DNA from: Cliona cf. orientalis | Lineage: Eukaryota > Porifera > Demospongiae > Clionaida > Clionaidae | Length of the DNA stretch: 64,000 nt | NCBI GenBank assembly: GCA_963930775.1 | Contig: OZ005689.1 | Coordinates: 25,480,058 to 25,544,057 of the forward strand | Direction of reading: 5' to 3' | Part shown: in pieces, positions 11,140 through 23,123 of the stretch | Numbering within the stretch: position 1 is the stretch's first letter | Layout of the letters: each line of letters opens with the position of its first letter | Translations under genes and position numbers: made by a program | Notes under the pieces: generated by a model | What the model saw: the letters and a program-made list of their open reading frames with translations, nothing else | What the model was told of the DNA's origin: nothing | Database searches by the model: none

Positions 11140-12967
11140 TGACCCCCACAGTTCCAGGTGGACATCACGCTCGCTGAGCCCATGTACTTCGAAGAAGTGG
11201 TGCAACATGCTCATGATGGCATTAGATCCTTTACCTAAATCTACAGCTTCATCAATGAAGTAATTAACCTGGTGTGGTATAGCCTTGCAGCAAACTCCAA
11301 ATATTGCACACTTTCTAGGGGTAAGGAAGTACATTGGGCCCGGCTGGAGGGGGTCGTTTGGGTAGAGAACACTTTCTGGGCCATATCAAAGGAGTAGTGA
11401 TCCTCGATAGAGCGTGAGCTAGGTACCAGTTTCTCTGCAGGTTGTGGAGGGGAGAAGTCACCTGAAGGACAGAAGAACTGACAAGCTGATGCCTTGGCAG
11501 TGTCAATCGTCTTCTGGTAGAGGGATCGTTCTTTGACAGATGAAGCTCAGCTTGCTGAAAAGCCTGAAAGGTATCGTATGTTTACTAATTAATGCACACC
11601 TACCCTATGTACATGTATTCAATGCCTTCTGTTTCATGCATAATATGTATCTACCTACTCACATGTCCACAATTGCTCATTCGTGTGTATGTGTATGTGT
11701 ATGTGTATGCATGTTGTAACGCCCGGTGTAACATATATGCGCTGTGTTTGCATGCTTTTACAAGCCAGTATCTTCTCTTTCATTAGGACAATTGGCACTC
11801 CTTCTGATGGCTGTGCTGTTCTTCTGGCACATCCAGCGTAGACCGCTCATGGGTTTCATGACCACCACATTAGGAAGAAGCTGCCGACAAAGGGAGGTAA
11901 AGGTGGAATAGCTCACCGGGCGCATAGACTCCACACTCGCTGCCTGTTGATAAAGCTTCCACACTTGATGTTTGGTAGTGCTGCTGGAAAGGAGTTGGAT
12001 ATCTGAGCTTTTGTACCCGGAGACACGACCAGGAAGGATGATCGCACTCGCCGCTGTGACATGCATGACATGCATGTAGGATATGAGTTGTATACTATCT
12101 GTCTCTATTCACTATGCATGCTTCACTTACCTGTGTAGTTATGAATATGAATATACTGAGTGACATCCTTAATTTGCTCCAGTGAAAGTTGGTGTTTTGG
12201 CCTCCTCCCCATGTTCCCGTGTACCCTTTGCCGATGGTGTGGATGAAAAGGAAGGTGTGCTGACACATACGATGACCCTGGTGGAAGAATTGGCTGTACG
12301 TAATTCTTCTCTCTGTAGGTACGTAGCTGTGATGATCCGGCCTGGAGTAGGGATGACTGGAAAGTGAGCCATGATGTGCCCCATCACAATGAGATCTAAC
12401 TCATCGTGGTTCAGCTCTGCAAATGTGGATCTGAGGCTGCGTTACTGTTCACTACACTGAGACTTGTTTGGGCCGTTGTCACACCCACATCCTCGATCAA
12501 CGAACTCCTTGACGTGCTTCTCCTCGTCATCTACTGCTCTGGTTTCCTTGATTTCACACACAGCTAACAGAGCTCCACTACGTAGACTGCCTGAGACAAG
12601 CTCATCTGCAGTTGGAGTAGTGGTGGTGTCCTCTTCTGGCTTACGCTCCTGGTCATGGTCAATCTCCTGGGGGTCTTCAATGTCATCCTGTAGCTCTTCC
12701 TCTAGATTATTGTATTTTTAGTGAGTGTTATTAATAATTCACGAGTGTAATAATCATAGTAGGTTGGGCTGGATCTTACCGGTGGGAGTGGTGTCACCAA
12801 AGTATTCGTCCACCAGCTCGAGCACGTCCTCGCTGTTGTTGGCAAAGAGAAAGGTGTCCTCGCCCAAGCGCCCTGGCTACTCTTGCCTCGTCTATCTTAC
12901 TAGAAAGCGTGTGCTCTGCTACAGCTGCAAATTACTTTGGCGGGAAAGTTATCAAACGACGATCTAG
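11140..12967 (-). pseudogene. DUF7869-type gene, copy 1 (multi-exon, degraded)
   Basis: Minus-strand exons in order: 12785-12870 (LFANNSEDVLELVDEYFGD); about 12380-12715 (acidic EEELQDDIEDPQEID, then cysteine-rich RGCGCDNGPNKSQC and LNHDELDLIVMGHIMAH); about 12130-12330 (FFHQGHRMCQHTFLFIHTIG and SLEQIKDVTQYI); 11770-12060 (ILPGRVSGYKSSDIQLL, STFTSLCRQLLPNVVVMKPM); 11140-11575 (DHYSFDMAQKV, QPGPMYFLTPRKCAIFGVCC, VNYFIDEAVDLGKGSN, MLHHFFEVHGL). This is the layout of the large DUF7869 family of cnidarians, sponges and fish (name from memory). Function is unknown; multicopy spread suggests a transposon link. Frame changes near 12850, 12310 and 11540 and a stop after CSEQ near 12450 argue for a pseudogene. 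A second copy lies at 49080-51363. Confidence 0.75.
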
Positions 12968-13039
12968 ATACAAGACGTCCGTATATTCGTTCAAGTAAGT
13001 CTACCATGTGATTTCTTTTTGTTATTAAACAACTTTATT

Positions 13040-14985
13040 TTCAAGTTAATGCTACAATGTGTGATCCACTAAATAGAGGCCCCTATGAATGTTTGGCATG
13101 TTTGGCACATGCTCAATGCTGTGCAATGCATGCTCAAACAACGATACACGGTTAAAGGGGTATCATCCGCTACCTGTCTTGAACTGTGCAATGCTATCTG
13201 TGACCACAATTTGCTCCACACGCACACCATCTCCGCATTATCTCATGTGACCGGATTTGGGAAAACCCTCCGTATGGGATTTTTTCAGTAAATTGAGTTT
13301 GATGCATGGTTAAGCTCTACCATAGAGCTAACCCGCGTTTAAGTCTTAGGCCGATCGTATGCTTGGTTGTGGAGATACAGCGCTTTGTTTGCGATCGCGC
13401 CACACCCCCAATGATCGAGAAATTACAGTCTAAAGGCGTTGCTATGCACGTGTATGGCGTTTCCGCATACTACGCGTGATCCGGAAATCAATTAAATGGA
13501 CCTGGGCAGAGCCGTTCGAAATGAACGTAAAGATCGAGCAAGAGTTGAATTTCGTTGTTGACAACGACAGACGATTGTTCTTAGAAGCCCAAGAAGCTAA
13601 AAAGGTGAGCGAACGTACAGTAGATCGATGAATCTAGCTGTATCTAGGTAGAGAATTCTAATTACCGCCCATAGCAACGGGCTCCGTGTACGGCGGCTGT
13701 CAGTTAGAAGGGTTGTTCGACATGTCTGGACTTTGACAAATTTGGACCTGAGCTACTAAAAACGTGCATTGCGCGAATCGCACGCGGATCCCATACGGAG
13801 GGTTTTCCCAAATCCGGTCACATATTATATTTTTGCCTGTATGGGAGGGCAGAGGACGACAGTCCCATCTGACTACGGCTTAGTGCCAGGTGAGTGCTGG
13901 CCCACCAAGGTGTGGCATGTTTGCAGGACAGTCCGACAAGAAGCCGCTCTCTACCAAATGCATGCAGAAAGATAGAATATTATAGTGATCATGAACATGA
14001 GGTGGGTGAAGGGGTGGGTGACAAAGAGCTGCTAACTTCGCTGCTGGCTGCGAATTGCCCATGTACTCGATTGCTAGTGGCGCATGCGCCAGGTATTGGC
14101 CACACCTTTCCATTAACGATCATTTACCAACTAAATGTTATTTAATGCTACAATGTGTGATCCACTAAATAAAGGCCCCTAAGAATATTTGGCACATACT
14201 CAATGCTGTGCAATGCTCAAACTACGATACACGGTTAAAGGGGGTATCATCCGCTAGCTGTCTGTGCAATGCTATCTGTGACCACAATTTGCTCCGCACG
14301 CACACCATCTCCGCATTATCTCATATTATATTTTTTGCCTGTATGGGAGGGCAGAGGACAACAGTCCCATCTGAATGCGGCTTAGCGCCAGGTGAGTGCT
14401 GGCCAACCAAGGTGTGGCATGTTTGCAGGACAGTCAGATAGGAAGCCGCCCTCTACCAAATGCATGCAGAAAGATAGAATATTATAGTGATCATATGCAT
14501 GAACATGAGGTGGGTGAAGGGGTGGGTGACAAAGAACTGCTAACTTCGCTGCTGGCTGCGAATTGCCCATGTGCTCGATTGCTAGCGGTGCATGCGCCAG
14601 GTATTGGCCACACCTTTCCATTAACAAACATTTACCAACTAAATGTTATTTAATGCTACAATGTGTGATCCACTAAATAGAGGCCCCTATGAATGTATGT
14701 TTGGCACATGCTCAATGCTGTGCAATGCTCAAACAACGATACACGGTTGAAGGGGTATCATCCGCTAGCTGTCTTGAACTGTGCAATGCTATCTGTGACC
14801 ACAATTTGCTCCACACGCACACCATCTCTGCATTATCTCATATTATATTTTTTGCCTGTATGGGAGGGCAGAGGACGACAGTCCCATCTGACTGCGGCTA
14901 AGTGCCAGGTGAGCGCTGGCCCACCAAGGCGTGGCATGTTTACAGGACAGTCCGACAGGAAGCCGCCCAAGGTAAACCCCCCAAA
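13040..14985. repeat. Tandem array, about 507-bp unit, about 2.7 copies
   Basis: The word aatgctacaatgtgtgatcc marks unit starts at about 13049, 14145 and 14652. Units 2 and 3 are 507 bp apart. Unit 1 is longer because a 575-bp MITE (13247-13821) is inserted in it. Unit 3 stops near 14985, beside the DIRS fossil. Each complete unit ends with a GCATGCGCC core and TTGGCCACACC (14080-14106 and 14585-14612). The array lies just 5' of the minus-strand DUF7869 gene, so it may hold duplicated promoter sequence. The similar short ORFs in each unit are not convincing genes. Confidence 0.85.
13247..13821. mobile_element. Family-A MITE copy A1
   Basis: Terminal inverted repeats start GTGACCGGATTTGGGAAAAC on the left and mirror this on the right. 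The insertion falls in array unit 1; units 2 and 3 preserve the empty site (ctcatattat). Inside, 13521-13604 is an open 28-codon stretch beginning MNVKIEQELNF and ending AQEAKK, followed directly by the splice-donor-like gtgagc. Confidence 0.85.
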
Positions 14986-14999
14986 CATGCATTTGACAC

Positions 15000-17890
15000 C
15001 CTATATGAGTGATGAAATGTGACTTGGCTGTAAGTATAATACTAATAGTGATACACAACTCAACAAAATTGCTACTTAGAGTTTGTGTGATGAGGTAGCG
15101 AATGACTTACTTAGCCGCCACTTTGGCTGAGTGGTATGAGCGAATGTATCTGCGGTAGGCTTTGCTTTTCCACCTCCCCAGGATTTTTATCTGGTGCGCA
15201 GGCAGGCCAGAGTGCGCTGCTGACGTAGCAGCACCATTACGGAAACTGTGCGTGTTGAAGTCTCCGGGTGAGTAACCAGCCTTGCGAAGGAATCTCTGCA
15301 GATACTTCAGGCAGCTGTGCTTGGTGAGAGGGCTGCCATCTCTGAATGTGAACAGCGGCTGCGCTCTGACTGCAGGGTAGCGAGAAAAATAACGAAGGTA
15401 CATTTGCATGGCTGAGACTGGGCAAAATTTGACATCGGAGCGGAGTATGTAAATCTTATGACCCTCGTGTAGCTGGTCTATTTTTGATGTTTTGATTGGG
15501 AAGGTAAAATATTTCCGTTTACATGCTACACTGTCTTTGGTTGGATGAGTCCGAGGGTTAAATCTTGACCTAGATGGGATTGTAAACTCACTTACTCGCA
15601 AGAAGCCGAAACTATTGCAAGATTGTCACAGTAGAATCTGATACGCTTTTGCCGCCAGTTGTGACCCCAAGTGAGGGCTGCGGCAACAATTGCAAAAAGT
15701 TCCTGCCATTGGATAGACACGTCTTTTGAAAGCTGCTGGTGCGGTTGCCATTCGTGGTGAAACCACTCGCCTTGAAAGTGCGCACCGCATCCATGTCTGC
15801 CCGAAGCATCTGTGTATAGTTCTAGGTCTGCTGCGTCTGTAGGGCATTGGTAAATGAATTGTGCAGTGCCATTCCACGTTGGCAAGAACTCTCGCCACCA
15901 AGCAATATCTGCCCTTGCCTCATTATTGAGACGTATGCGGTGGTGTAGCTTTTTTACTTTTGTGCTAAGTGTGATTAGGCGCCTAATGAAAAACCTGCCC
16001 GCTGGGACAGCTTGTGCTGCAAATGCCAGTTTGCCTATTAGCGAGAGTAGTTTCCGTTTTGTTGTTTTATTGCGTGATTGCCATGTGGTTAGCTCTGCTA
16101 GGATTTCGCCTAGCTTGTTGGGTGGTAGGCGTATCTGCTGCAACATCGAGTCCAATTCTAGGCCCAGAAATTGGAGGACGGTCGCTGGACCATCAACTTT
16201 GTCCATAGCAACTGGAGTGCACACCCTCAGAAAACATTGGAGGTGCTTGCCACAGTTGTGCGAGTGCGAGTCTGGTGCGCCAACTATGAGATAGTCGTCT
16301 AAATAGTGGATGAGCCATTGCAGGCCATAGTTGTGCTGTAATATCCATTGCAGGGCTTCTGCAAATTGGTTGAAAAGGTAAGGTGCCGACCTTAGCCCAA
16401 AGGGAAGACAGGTATCCACGAAATAAGCTTCTCTCCATTTCATGCCAAGTAATTCCCAATCGTTACGACAGACTGGCACCATTCTAAATGCAGAGTTTAA
16501 GTCTACCTTGGCCATGAGTGCACCCTTCCCCAGTGCAGATAACATGCGAGTGGCATCATCGATGGATGCGTACCAGAGAGAGAATTCTTCCTTCGAGATG
16601 TAGTCATTTATACTCCGTCCCCGAGGAGCAGAGAGATGGAGAATCATATGCGCCACTTTCCTCCCTTCTTGGGAACTGCTCCCAAGCGGGAGCACTTTAG
16701 GTTACCAATTGGTCTTTCTGAAAAGGGGCCACGAATTCAGCCGGCTAGGCATTCCTGTCTTAGCTCCTCATCGATTACGTGTGTGTATTGAAATGCTGAA
16801 ACTAAATTACGAGCTTCCCTCGGACTGCGTGGGCTGTCGTAGCCAAGCGTAACTCCATTCTTGATGCTATCAAGCAACCAGTGTGTCCAGGCTTTGTCTG
16901 GGTGATTGATTAGCTCCCTCTCGAATTGAGTGTCGTAGGGGGGTGAGAGCTCGCTGGAGCTCAAGGTCGTTTGGCACTCCTTACCAGGGTGCTCACCCTG
17001 GCAGCCTGGGTGCCAGCAGACATGCGTGAAAATGCATTCATCCCCCCTTTTGCAACATCCTGCATTGTACCGCTTGCAGATTTCTTTGCCTTCTGCCGTG
17101 TGTGTGGCATGCGGTGGAGTCACTTTTGTTGTCTCGTTTGGTGGGGGCCCCAGACGGGCTGATATTGGAAATCGGTCACGAAAGGTGGAGTTGCTCGACT
17201 GGGAGTGAGAGGTACGAGTGTCATGGTGCTGCGTAATAGCCCACACATATGTCCTTTGTAATGGTGTCCCAGCGTAGCGTCGGATCACGTGCAGCCGCTT
17301 GTCGGAACAAACTATCATACTCGAGGCAACGTGCTGGGGAATGGTTTGCGAAAAGCATCACCATGATCGTCTGATACTTAACAAGCTCGAGGGCCATGGA
17401 ACGATTGTACGCAAGCCTAACACATATGTATCTATTCCATGCCTCAAGCCAAGAAGGTAGATCGATAACCTGCTGTTGGCTCTGCTTTGCTTTGGTCTTT
17501 GAAGTAGGCGTTACGCTTTTGAGGGAGTAATAATTTATCAAATATGACAATTTTATCTCGTCTAATATGATGCCGTAAACTCTTTGGTAGAGGGGGGGCA
17601 CAGGAAATGGATCCTGAGTAGTAGTTCGGAGGGGGGTGTCTTCTGTGTCTGCGGTGGCGTCGCTTGTGCTTGTGTCTGCGAGAGTGGCGGCCACTGGAAG
17701 AAGTGGATGACTGAGACGAGGTCGAGGAAGCTGAGGAAGATGAGGAAGAGGATGATGAACTGTAGCGTCTGCGATGTCTCTTTTTATGAGAGTAACTGTC
17801 TTAGGAGCTAGACGAGTCCCTCTTCAACGTTGTTTTTGAGGGGTCTCCGAGCTGTCGGAGCCAGACATTTCATATCATACACTTATATTA
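15000..17890 (-). mobile_element. DIRS-like tyrosine-recombinase retrotransposon fossil
   Basis: On the minus strand, 5' to 3': a gag-like region (about 16737-17694) with a CCCH-type knuckle (CKRYNAGCCKRGDECIFTH); reverse transcriptase and RNase H (about 15592-16695) with LMAKVDLNSAFRMVPV, CLPFGLRSAPYLFNQF, the catalytic HYLDDYLIVG and LELYTDASG; and a tyrosine recombinase (about 15107-15601) with NTHSFRNGAATSA and LGRWKSKAYRRYIRS. This order and the recombinase in place of a DDE integrase define DIRS. Short inverted similarity (acatttcat) near 15015 and 17868 may be terminal repeats. Most of the coding span is still open; it appears broken in a few places. Fairly young by that measure. Confidence 0.85.
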
Positions 17891-17900
17891 TAATAATAAT

Positions 17901-19224
17901 ATGACCGGATTTGGGAAAACCCTCCGTATGGGATCCGCGCGCGATTCGCCCAATGCGCGTTTTTAGTAGCTCAGGTCCAAATTTGTGACCGTATCTGGGA
18001 AAACCCGGCACATAGCGAATTTTATTATTTTTTAGTTAGCTACATATTTGATAAGCTCTACCATAGGGCTAACCCGCGTTCAAGTTTCAGAGCGACTGTG
18101 CGCTTCGTTGTGGAGATACAGCGCTTTGTTTGCGATCGCGCCATACCCCCAATAATCGAGAAATTACGGTCTAAAGGCGTTGCTATGCACGCGTATGGCG
18201 TTTCCGCATACTACGTGTGACCCGGAAATCAATTAAACGGACCTGGGCGGAGCTGTTCGAAATGAACGTAAAGATCGAGCAAGAGTTGAATTTCGTTGTT
18301 GACAACGACAGACGATTGTTCTTAGATGCCCAAGAAGCTAAAAAGGTGAGCGAACGTACAGTAGTTTGCTGTATCTAGGTAGAGAATTCTAATTAGCGTC
18401 CATAGCAACGGGCTCCGTGTACGGCTGCCGTACAGACTAGGTAGGTCAAAATGAAGGCTTATTTCGCCTTGGTAACTTACATTTACCCTCCGTAGGTGGT
18501 GGCAAAGGTTAGTAGAAAGGTTCTTTGATATGAATATGACAAAAACTCGACTTTGACATTTTTTACCTGAAGTACTAAAAGCGCGCATTGCGCTGCTTGC
18601 GCGTTCTCGCGATATGCCGGGTTTTCCCAGATCCGGTCACATTTGTCGAAGTCCAGATTTTGTCATATACATGTCAAACAATCCTTCTAACTGTTGCCGT
18701 CTTCTACGGAGGCTAGTCGTGCTATACGAAGGCAAAATAAGTCTTCATTTTGACCCACCTAGTCGGCACATACACCGTACACAGAGCCCGTTGCTATTGG
18801 CAGTAATTAGAATTATCTACCTAGATACAGCTAGATTCATCGATCTACTGTACGTTCGCTCACCTTTTTAGCTTCTTGGGCATCTAAGAACAATTGGCTG
18901 TCGTTGTCAACAACGAAATTCAACTCTTGCTCGATCTTTACGTTCATTTTGAACGGCTCCACCCAGGTCCATTTAATTGATTTCCGGGGCACGCGTAGTA
19001 TGCGGAAACGCCATACGCGTGCATAGCAACGCCTTTAGACCGTAATTTCTCGATTATTGGGGGTATGGCGGGATCACAAACAAAGCGCTGTATCTCCACA
19101 ACGAAGTGCGCGATCGGCCTAAGACTTGAACGCGGGTTAGCTCTATGCTAGAGCTTATCAACCATGCATCAAACTCAATTTTCTGAAAAAATCCCATATG
19201 GAGGGTTTTCCCAAATCCGGTCAC
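17901..19224. mobile_element. Family-A MITE copy A2, interrupted by a family-B MITE
   Basis: Outer ends are TGACCGGATTTGGGAAAAC at 17902 and its inverse ending at 19224. The outer copy is split at 17984/18641 by another element and resumes with gtcgaagtccagattttgtc, exactly as in the uninterrupted copy at 32198. The exon-like ORF with its donor is present on the minus strand near 18860-18945. Confidence 0.85.
17985..18640. mobile_element. Family-B MITE nested inside copy A2
   Basis: Ends are GTGACCGTATCTGGGAAAAC and the inverse (gttttcccagatccggtcac). ATTT flanks both sides (17981-17984, 18641-18644), a 4-bp target duplication. Family B differs from A in its outer ~70 bp but shares the interior, including the open stretch from the ATG at 18262 with its gtgagc donor. 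Confidence 0.85.
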
Positions 19225-19845
19225 ATATTATGTGTATGCATAGCTACTCAAAATGCAAGTGTAGGGATGTATAGTGGGTGTGATACGATATCCCTATAAA
19301 TCTTGTTTGTGTAGTTTTTGGCACTGCCATCCCTACTTCATCCTTCAATTTTATTCAATTGTTTTTTACACTTGTTACTGTTCTTTTTTAGAGCCTTAGG
19401 GGTAGCTCATGATTGTCATTAATTTCATCAATGCCAGCTAGCTGACTAATTTCATGGGGACAGAGGCCGGGCATGAAACTCTACATACTACATACCATAC
19501 CATACCATACCATATTATGGTGACCTGATAATGTTATTATGGTTTGCGTATTCATTCACTTGATGAAAAGTATACATTTACAGCACAGTATTGATAAGTA
19601 AAGTTAGTGGAAATACCGTATTTCCATACCATTACTTACAAATCTAAAGAGTAAGGAAATATCATATTGACCATATATCGTCCTATTGGTTCAGCCATCT
19701 TTCCTATAACTTTCCAAACCACTCCTTAGTGGAAATACTGCCATGCCATCTTTACAACAATGTAAATTTATTGAAATATCAAAATTTTCCTCAGTGGAAA
19801 TACTGCACTGAATACAGGGTTCACAATCATGGGTGGTCTTAGTAA
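19225..19845. other. No gene seen; short CATAC-type repeat and GTGGAAATACYG words
   Basis: A (catac)n stretch lies at about 19490-19514. The word gtggaaatac followed by c/t and g recurs three times (about 19607, 19729, 19794), the first within the near-palindrome ggaaataccgtatttcc. I see no gene. Confidence 0.5.
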
Positions 19846-19847
19846 GA

Positions 19848-21137
19848 TTAAGTAAGTGTACATAGCCTGCAGCTGACAAAAGGTAGAGTGGTCTTATTAT
19901 AGTACCAGTTTAATCTTCGGAATTCAGGCTCGAGTTCAGCCTGCTGATCATCATCACCACTAACACCAATGAGAAAATCAGGTGCATCAGACGGCTGCAA
20001 CTTTGTTGATGGTTCACCATCTTGCCGACTACTGTACATTTGTTTGCCTTTGGTTGACAGTGAATTGTAATGCAGCCTATCCAAGTGCCGGAGTGATTTT
20101 TTTTTTATCCATGTAAAAGGACGTCTGTAGAGGGTTTTATCATCATCATCTCCAGATTCTTCAGAGGATACATACTCTACGCCCTTGGATAAAATAAGTT
20201 TATACGTTCTTTTTTCTGCTCTGACCACTCCATCCATCCGACCCAACTGGAACTGTTTAATTCTACTGTAAAGTTTCTAAAAGGAAACAGTACAAGCTTA
20301 TTCAGCAGTATCAAAATGCTCAAATTTAAGAAATTTACCTTCTTTCTTCTCAAACGCTTTTGTGATACACGATGTTTCTCCTTGGTTCCATTTTTTTCAC
20401 GCAAACTCCTCACGAAGGCTCCAGTAGTATCGTTCACATGCAGCTGCATGTAGATGAATTTAGTTTGATGTATATACTATACATGTGTAATATATTATAA
20501 TATTTGTCACAATTGGAATACAGGAATCCAGATGATACAGGGAGGGGGGTGTAATTTAGCACCAATAGTCTGCATATAGCCCGAAGTACCAGAGGCGAGA
20601 ATGAAGGAATGACAATACAACAGATCATAATAATCTTATTATAGCGTGCGAGTAGAAAGTTCAGTTACACCACATTGACTGGATGTTAATCCAATTACAA
20701 TCAGACTGCGATATGCGATGAAAATTTACATAACTAAAATAGTACATAATACAGATATTTCGATGTTCCTAATTATGCTTTATCTCCAATACTGCTATAA
20801 CTAGGTAGGGATTGTTACATAATGTCATGATCATACCTTTGACATTATCCTCGGTAGCTGAAGGGTGACAAACGACTTCCTTGATAACCGTTGTAACAAC
20901 TGATTGATTGTGAGCACTAGTGTAACTATTGTAATCATACATTATGTTTTCATAACAATAACTCAATGTGAAAAATGGATGGTACATACCTCTCACTTGT
21001 TCAAATTTTTGTTCATCATGGCCACACACATCTCTATGTACAGCACGAACAAGGTTCAGCTGCTGTGAAACTTTTACAATGGCAGAAGACGCTTCCTGGG
21101 TAACTAACATGGCATCATCCATTCTCTGATCACTCAT
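19848..21137 (-). CDS. Companion gene divergent from the EnSpm-like transposase
   Basis: The first exon starts at the ATG at 21137 (MSDQRMDDAMLVTQEASSA, AVHRDVCGHDEQKFEQVR) and ends at a gtatgt donor near 20990. A candidate second exon lies at about 20837-20925. Then 20340-20450 gives a basic stretch (REKNGTKEKHRVSQKRLRRKK). The exon at about 19880-20260 gives EYVSSEESGDDDDKTLYRRP, FTWIKKKSLRHLDRLHYN and a stop near 19848. The last part resembles proteins found beside EnSpm-type transposases in fish and cnidarians (from memory), so a TnpA-like DNA-binding or helper role is inferred. The gene diverges from the transposase gene across 188 bp. No clear lesion was noticed, but exon phases were not all verified. 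Confidence 0.45.
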
Positions 21138-21325
21138 TGTTGGCTATTAAATAAATCAGCACCACGTGGAACAGCGAGCAAATTTCAAGTTCTGTTACAA
21201 TGCATGCCCGCCAAAACTTGACCTTTATTCGACCTTTTGATCGGCGCACTTTAAAAAAAATAAAAGAATACCGGGGCGGAGTAGGAGTGCTGAACACACG
21301 AACACATGAGTGCACGTCTGCTACA
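21138..21325. promoter_or_regulatory. Likely bidirectional promoter
   Basis: 188 bp separate the ATG of the minus-strand companion gene (21137) from the ATG of the plus-strand transposase gene (21326). No TATA box is evident. A divergent head-to-head pair usually shares its promoter; this is inferred from spacing. Confidence 0.4.
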
Positions 21326-21501
21326 ATGGAATCCCAAGAACCTAATCAACCAAATATTCCTTTAAGTGGGTATCGTTACTGTCCACATTATGAGCAAATG
21401 GTCTCCAATCGTACTTATCGAAGTCACTGTATGCAGAAGTATAGTTTGGACAGCACCAAGAACAGTGCGGACGCAATCGGTACGTCCAGTACCAGTAGTT
21501 A

Positions 21502-22054
21502 CCGTATATGTTCTAATATAGGCGCCACCCTAATTAATTTTAGGCGCCCTTTGACACCTGCGCAATTGCTTTCGGTTCTAATTTAAGGCGCCTTTCCAGA
21601 CATCAATTATTTATAGGCGGCGCCTATTTAATTGGAATAGATTTCCACGTGCAATACGCTACCACCGTACCGTCGATTGATCTATCGAGCTATATAGCAG
21701 TTTAGATGTCAAACTAAACTGTCTCTTATATTTATATGGGCACCTACCTACTGCTGTTGTACCGACAACTGGAGAATGATTCAGCGATTAGAGTGAAATT
21801 TCCAAAAAGAACTGAAACTAGAACCATATTTTTATTGTTATCGCCACTATCATATTCACTGCCACTAAATAGGACCGACTAGTGATAGCGTTTGTGCTCT
21901 GGCAAAACTTCCAGAACCGTTCTAATTGCAACTCTTAGGCACCTCCCTAATTTAGGCGCCCTTTGACCTGCTCGTGAATTTTTCGGTTCCATTTGGAGGT
22001 ACCTGCACGATCTGTAATTATTTTATGGGGGCGCCTATATTAGAAAATATACGG
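21502..22054. mobile_element. 553-bp MITE, TA-flanked CCGT ends, GGCGCC subterminal words
   Basis: The left end CCGTATATGTTCTAATATAG is mirrored at the right end (ctatattagaaaatatacgg). TA flanks both sides (21500-21501, 22055-22056). TAGGCGCC-type words repeat near both ends (about 21518, 21541, 21585, 21613, 21952, 22029). It lies in the first intron region of the transposase gene. Confidence 0.85.
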
Positions 22055-22495
22055 TAATTATGTCTCACTAGCTAGCTACTAAAAGCTTGAGTAGACTAGT
22101 TTACTGACATCCACATATTATTAAATTTAGGCTACTGATGGTGGAGAAGGTTTGGATGCTGACCAGTGCCAAGCGATCGCTAGTGAATCTACAGTGCCTG
22201 CCAGCAGTCACAACAATCATGACTACGATGACTCACTGAGTGTTCATGATGACCCACCAATGGAGGAAGGTATGCTAGAAAAATATAATATACATTCAAT
22301 AAGGAATTACTGATAATGCTGTTTGTTTTTTATATAGATGATCCTTTGATACACAAACACAGTTTCCTTGGAGGTACACATGCATGTCTATCTGTTCTAA
22401 TTAACGTACCTCTTTAAATGATAAATGAAATCCGCTGAGCAATCTAAACAACGTGCATGTGTGTATTCATGCTTTTTTGTGCCTTTATGTTATTA

Positions 22496-23123
22496 CCGTG
22501 TTTATGCTAATAGAACGCATGATCCAAATACCGCAAGAAAATTCAATTCCAGGATTTGTTTGTATTCTATTAGAACGGAAGCGACTGTCTGTAATTATTT
22601 TCTATGAATTCAATTAGCGCAATAGTGCTAAGGTGAGGCTATTGCGCATGCTCAAACCCCGTGCTGCACGGTTAAACCACACCTGCTTAGTTATTCTGGA
22701 AGCCTCTACATTATATCTCGCTCTGTCTCTCGGACTCGTTGCTAGCTATAGTTAACCAAATCGCAAGTATCGTTCGTCGTTCATGAGGGTACTAAACTAC
22801 ACTCGGGACTGACCTTAGTTGGAACTGCACTAAGCGTCAGGCTGCGATCAGCACGATTCAGTGGTATCGCTAACCATGCATGCGGCGCGGCTGTCAGAAG
22901 GCCTTTCTCAGGCTACCCTTGTGAAGATCGGGGCCAGGGGCACAGGTACGATACCATCGATAGCCACTATTCGTCGCTCAAAGCTATGCTAATTGTTTTA
23001 TTACAATGCAACATCTAATTAACGCAAGAAAATTCACTTCCTGGAATTGTTTTGACACTAATTGTGCACAAACCAGATTTGAAATTATTTTTTTTTGCTT
23101 GCATTCTATTTGAATAAACACGG
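22496..23123. mobile_element. 628-bp MITE, TA-flanked CCGT ends
   Basis: The left end CCGTGTTTATGCTAATAGAA pairs with the right end (ttctatttgaataaacacgg), and TA flanks both sides. Subterminal copies of a caagaaaattcaattcc-like word occur near 22527 and 23025. Inside is a GCGCATGCTC...CCACACC pair at 22644/22677. It lies in an intron of the transposase gene. Confidence 0.8.

Noticed and set aside
13769-15058. Near-identical ORFs on both strands in each array unit
   Set aside because: They recur because the DNA is tandem; no domain, and both strands are equally open.
15854-16294. 146-aa plus-strand ORF
   Set aside because: Antisense shadow of the DIRS reverse-transcriptase region; no domain of its own.
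18614-18871. 66-85 aa ORF (MSNNPSNCCRLLRRLVVLYEG) shared by several family-A MITE copies
   Set aside because: Open in some copies only, without splice or start support; the opposite-strand exon-like ORF is better conserved, so I treat this one as a shadow.
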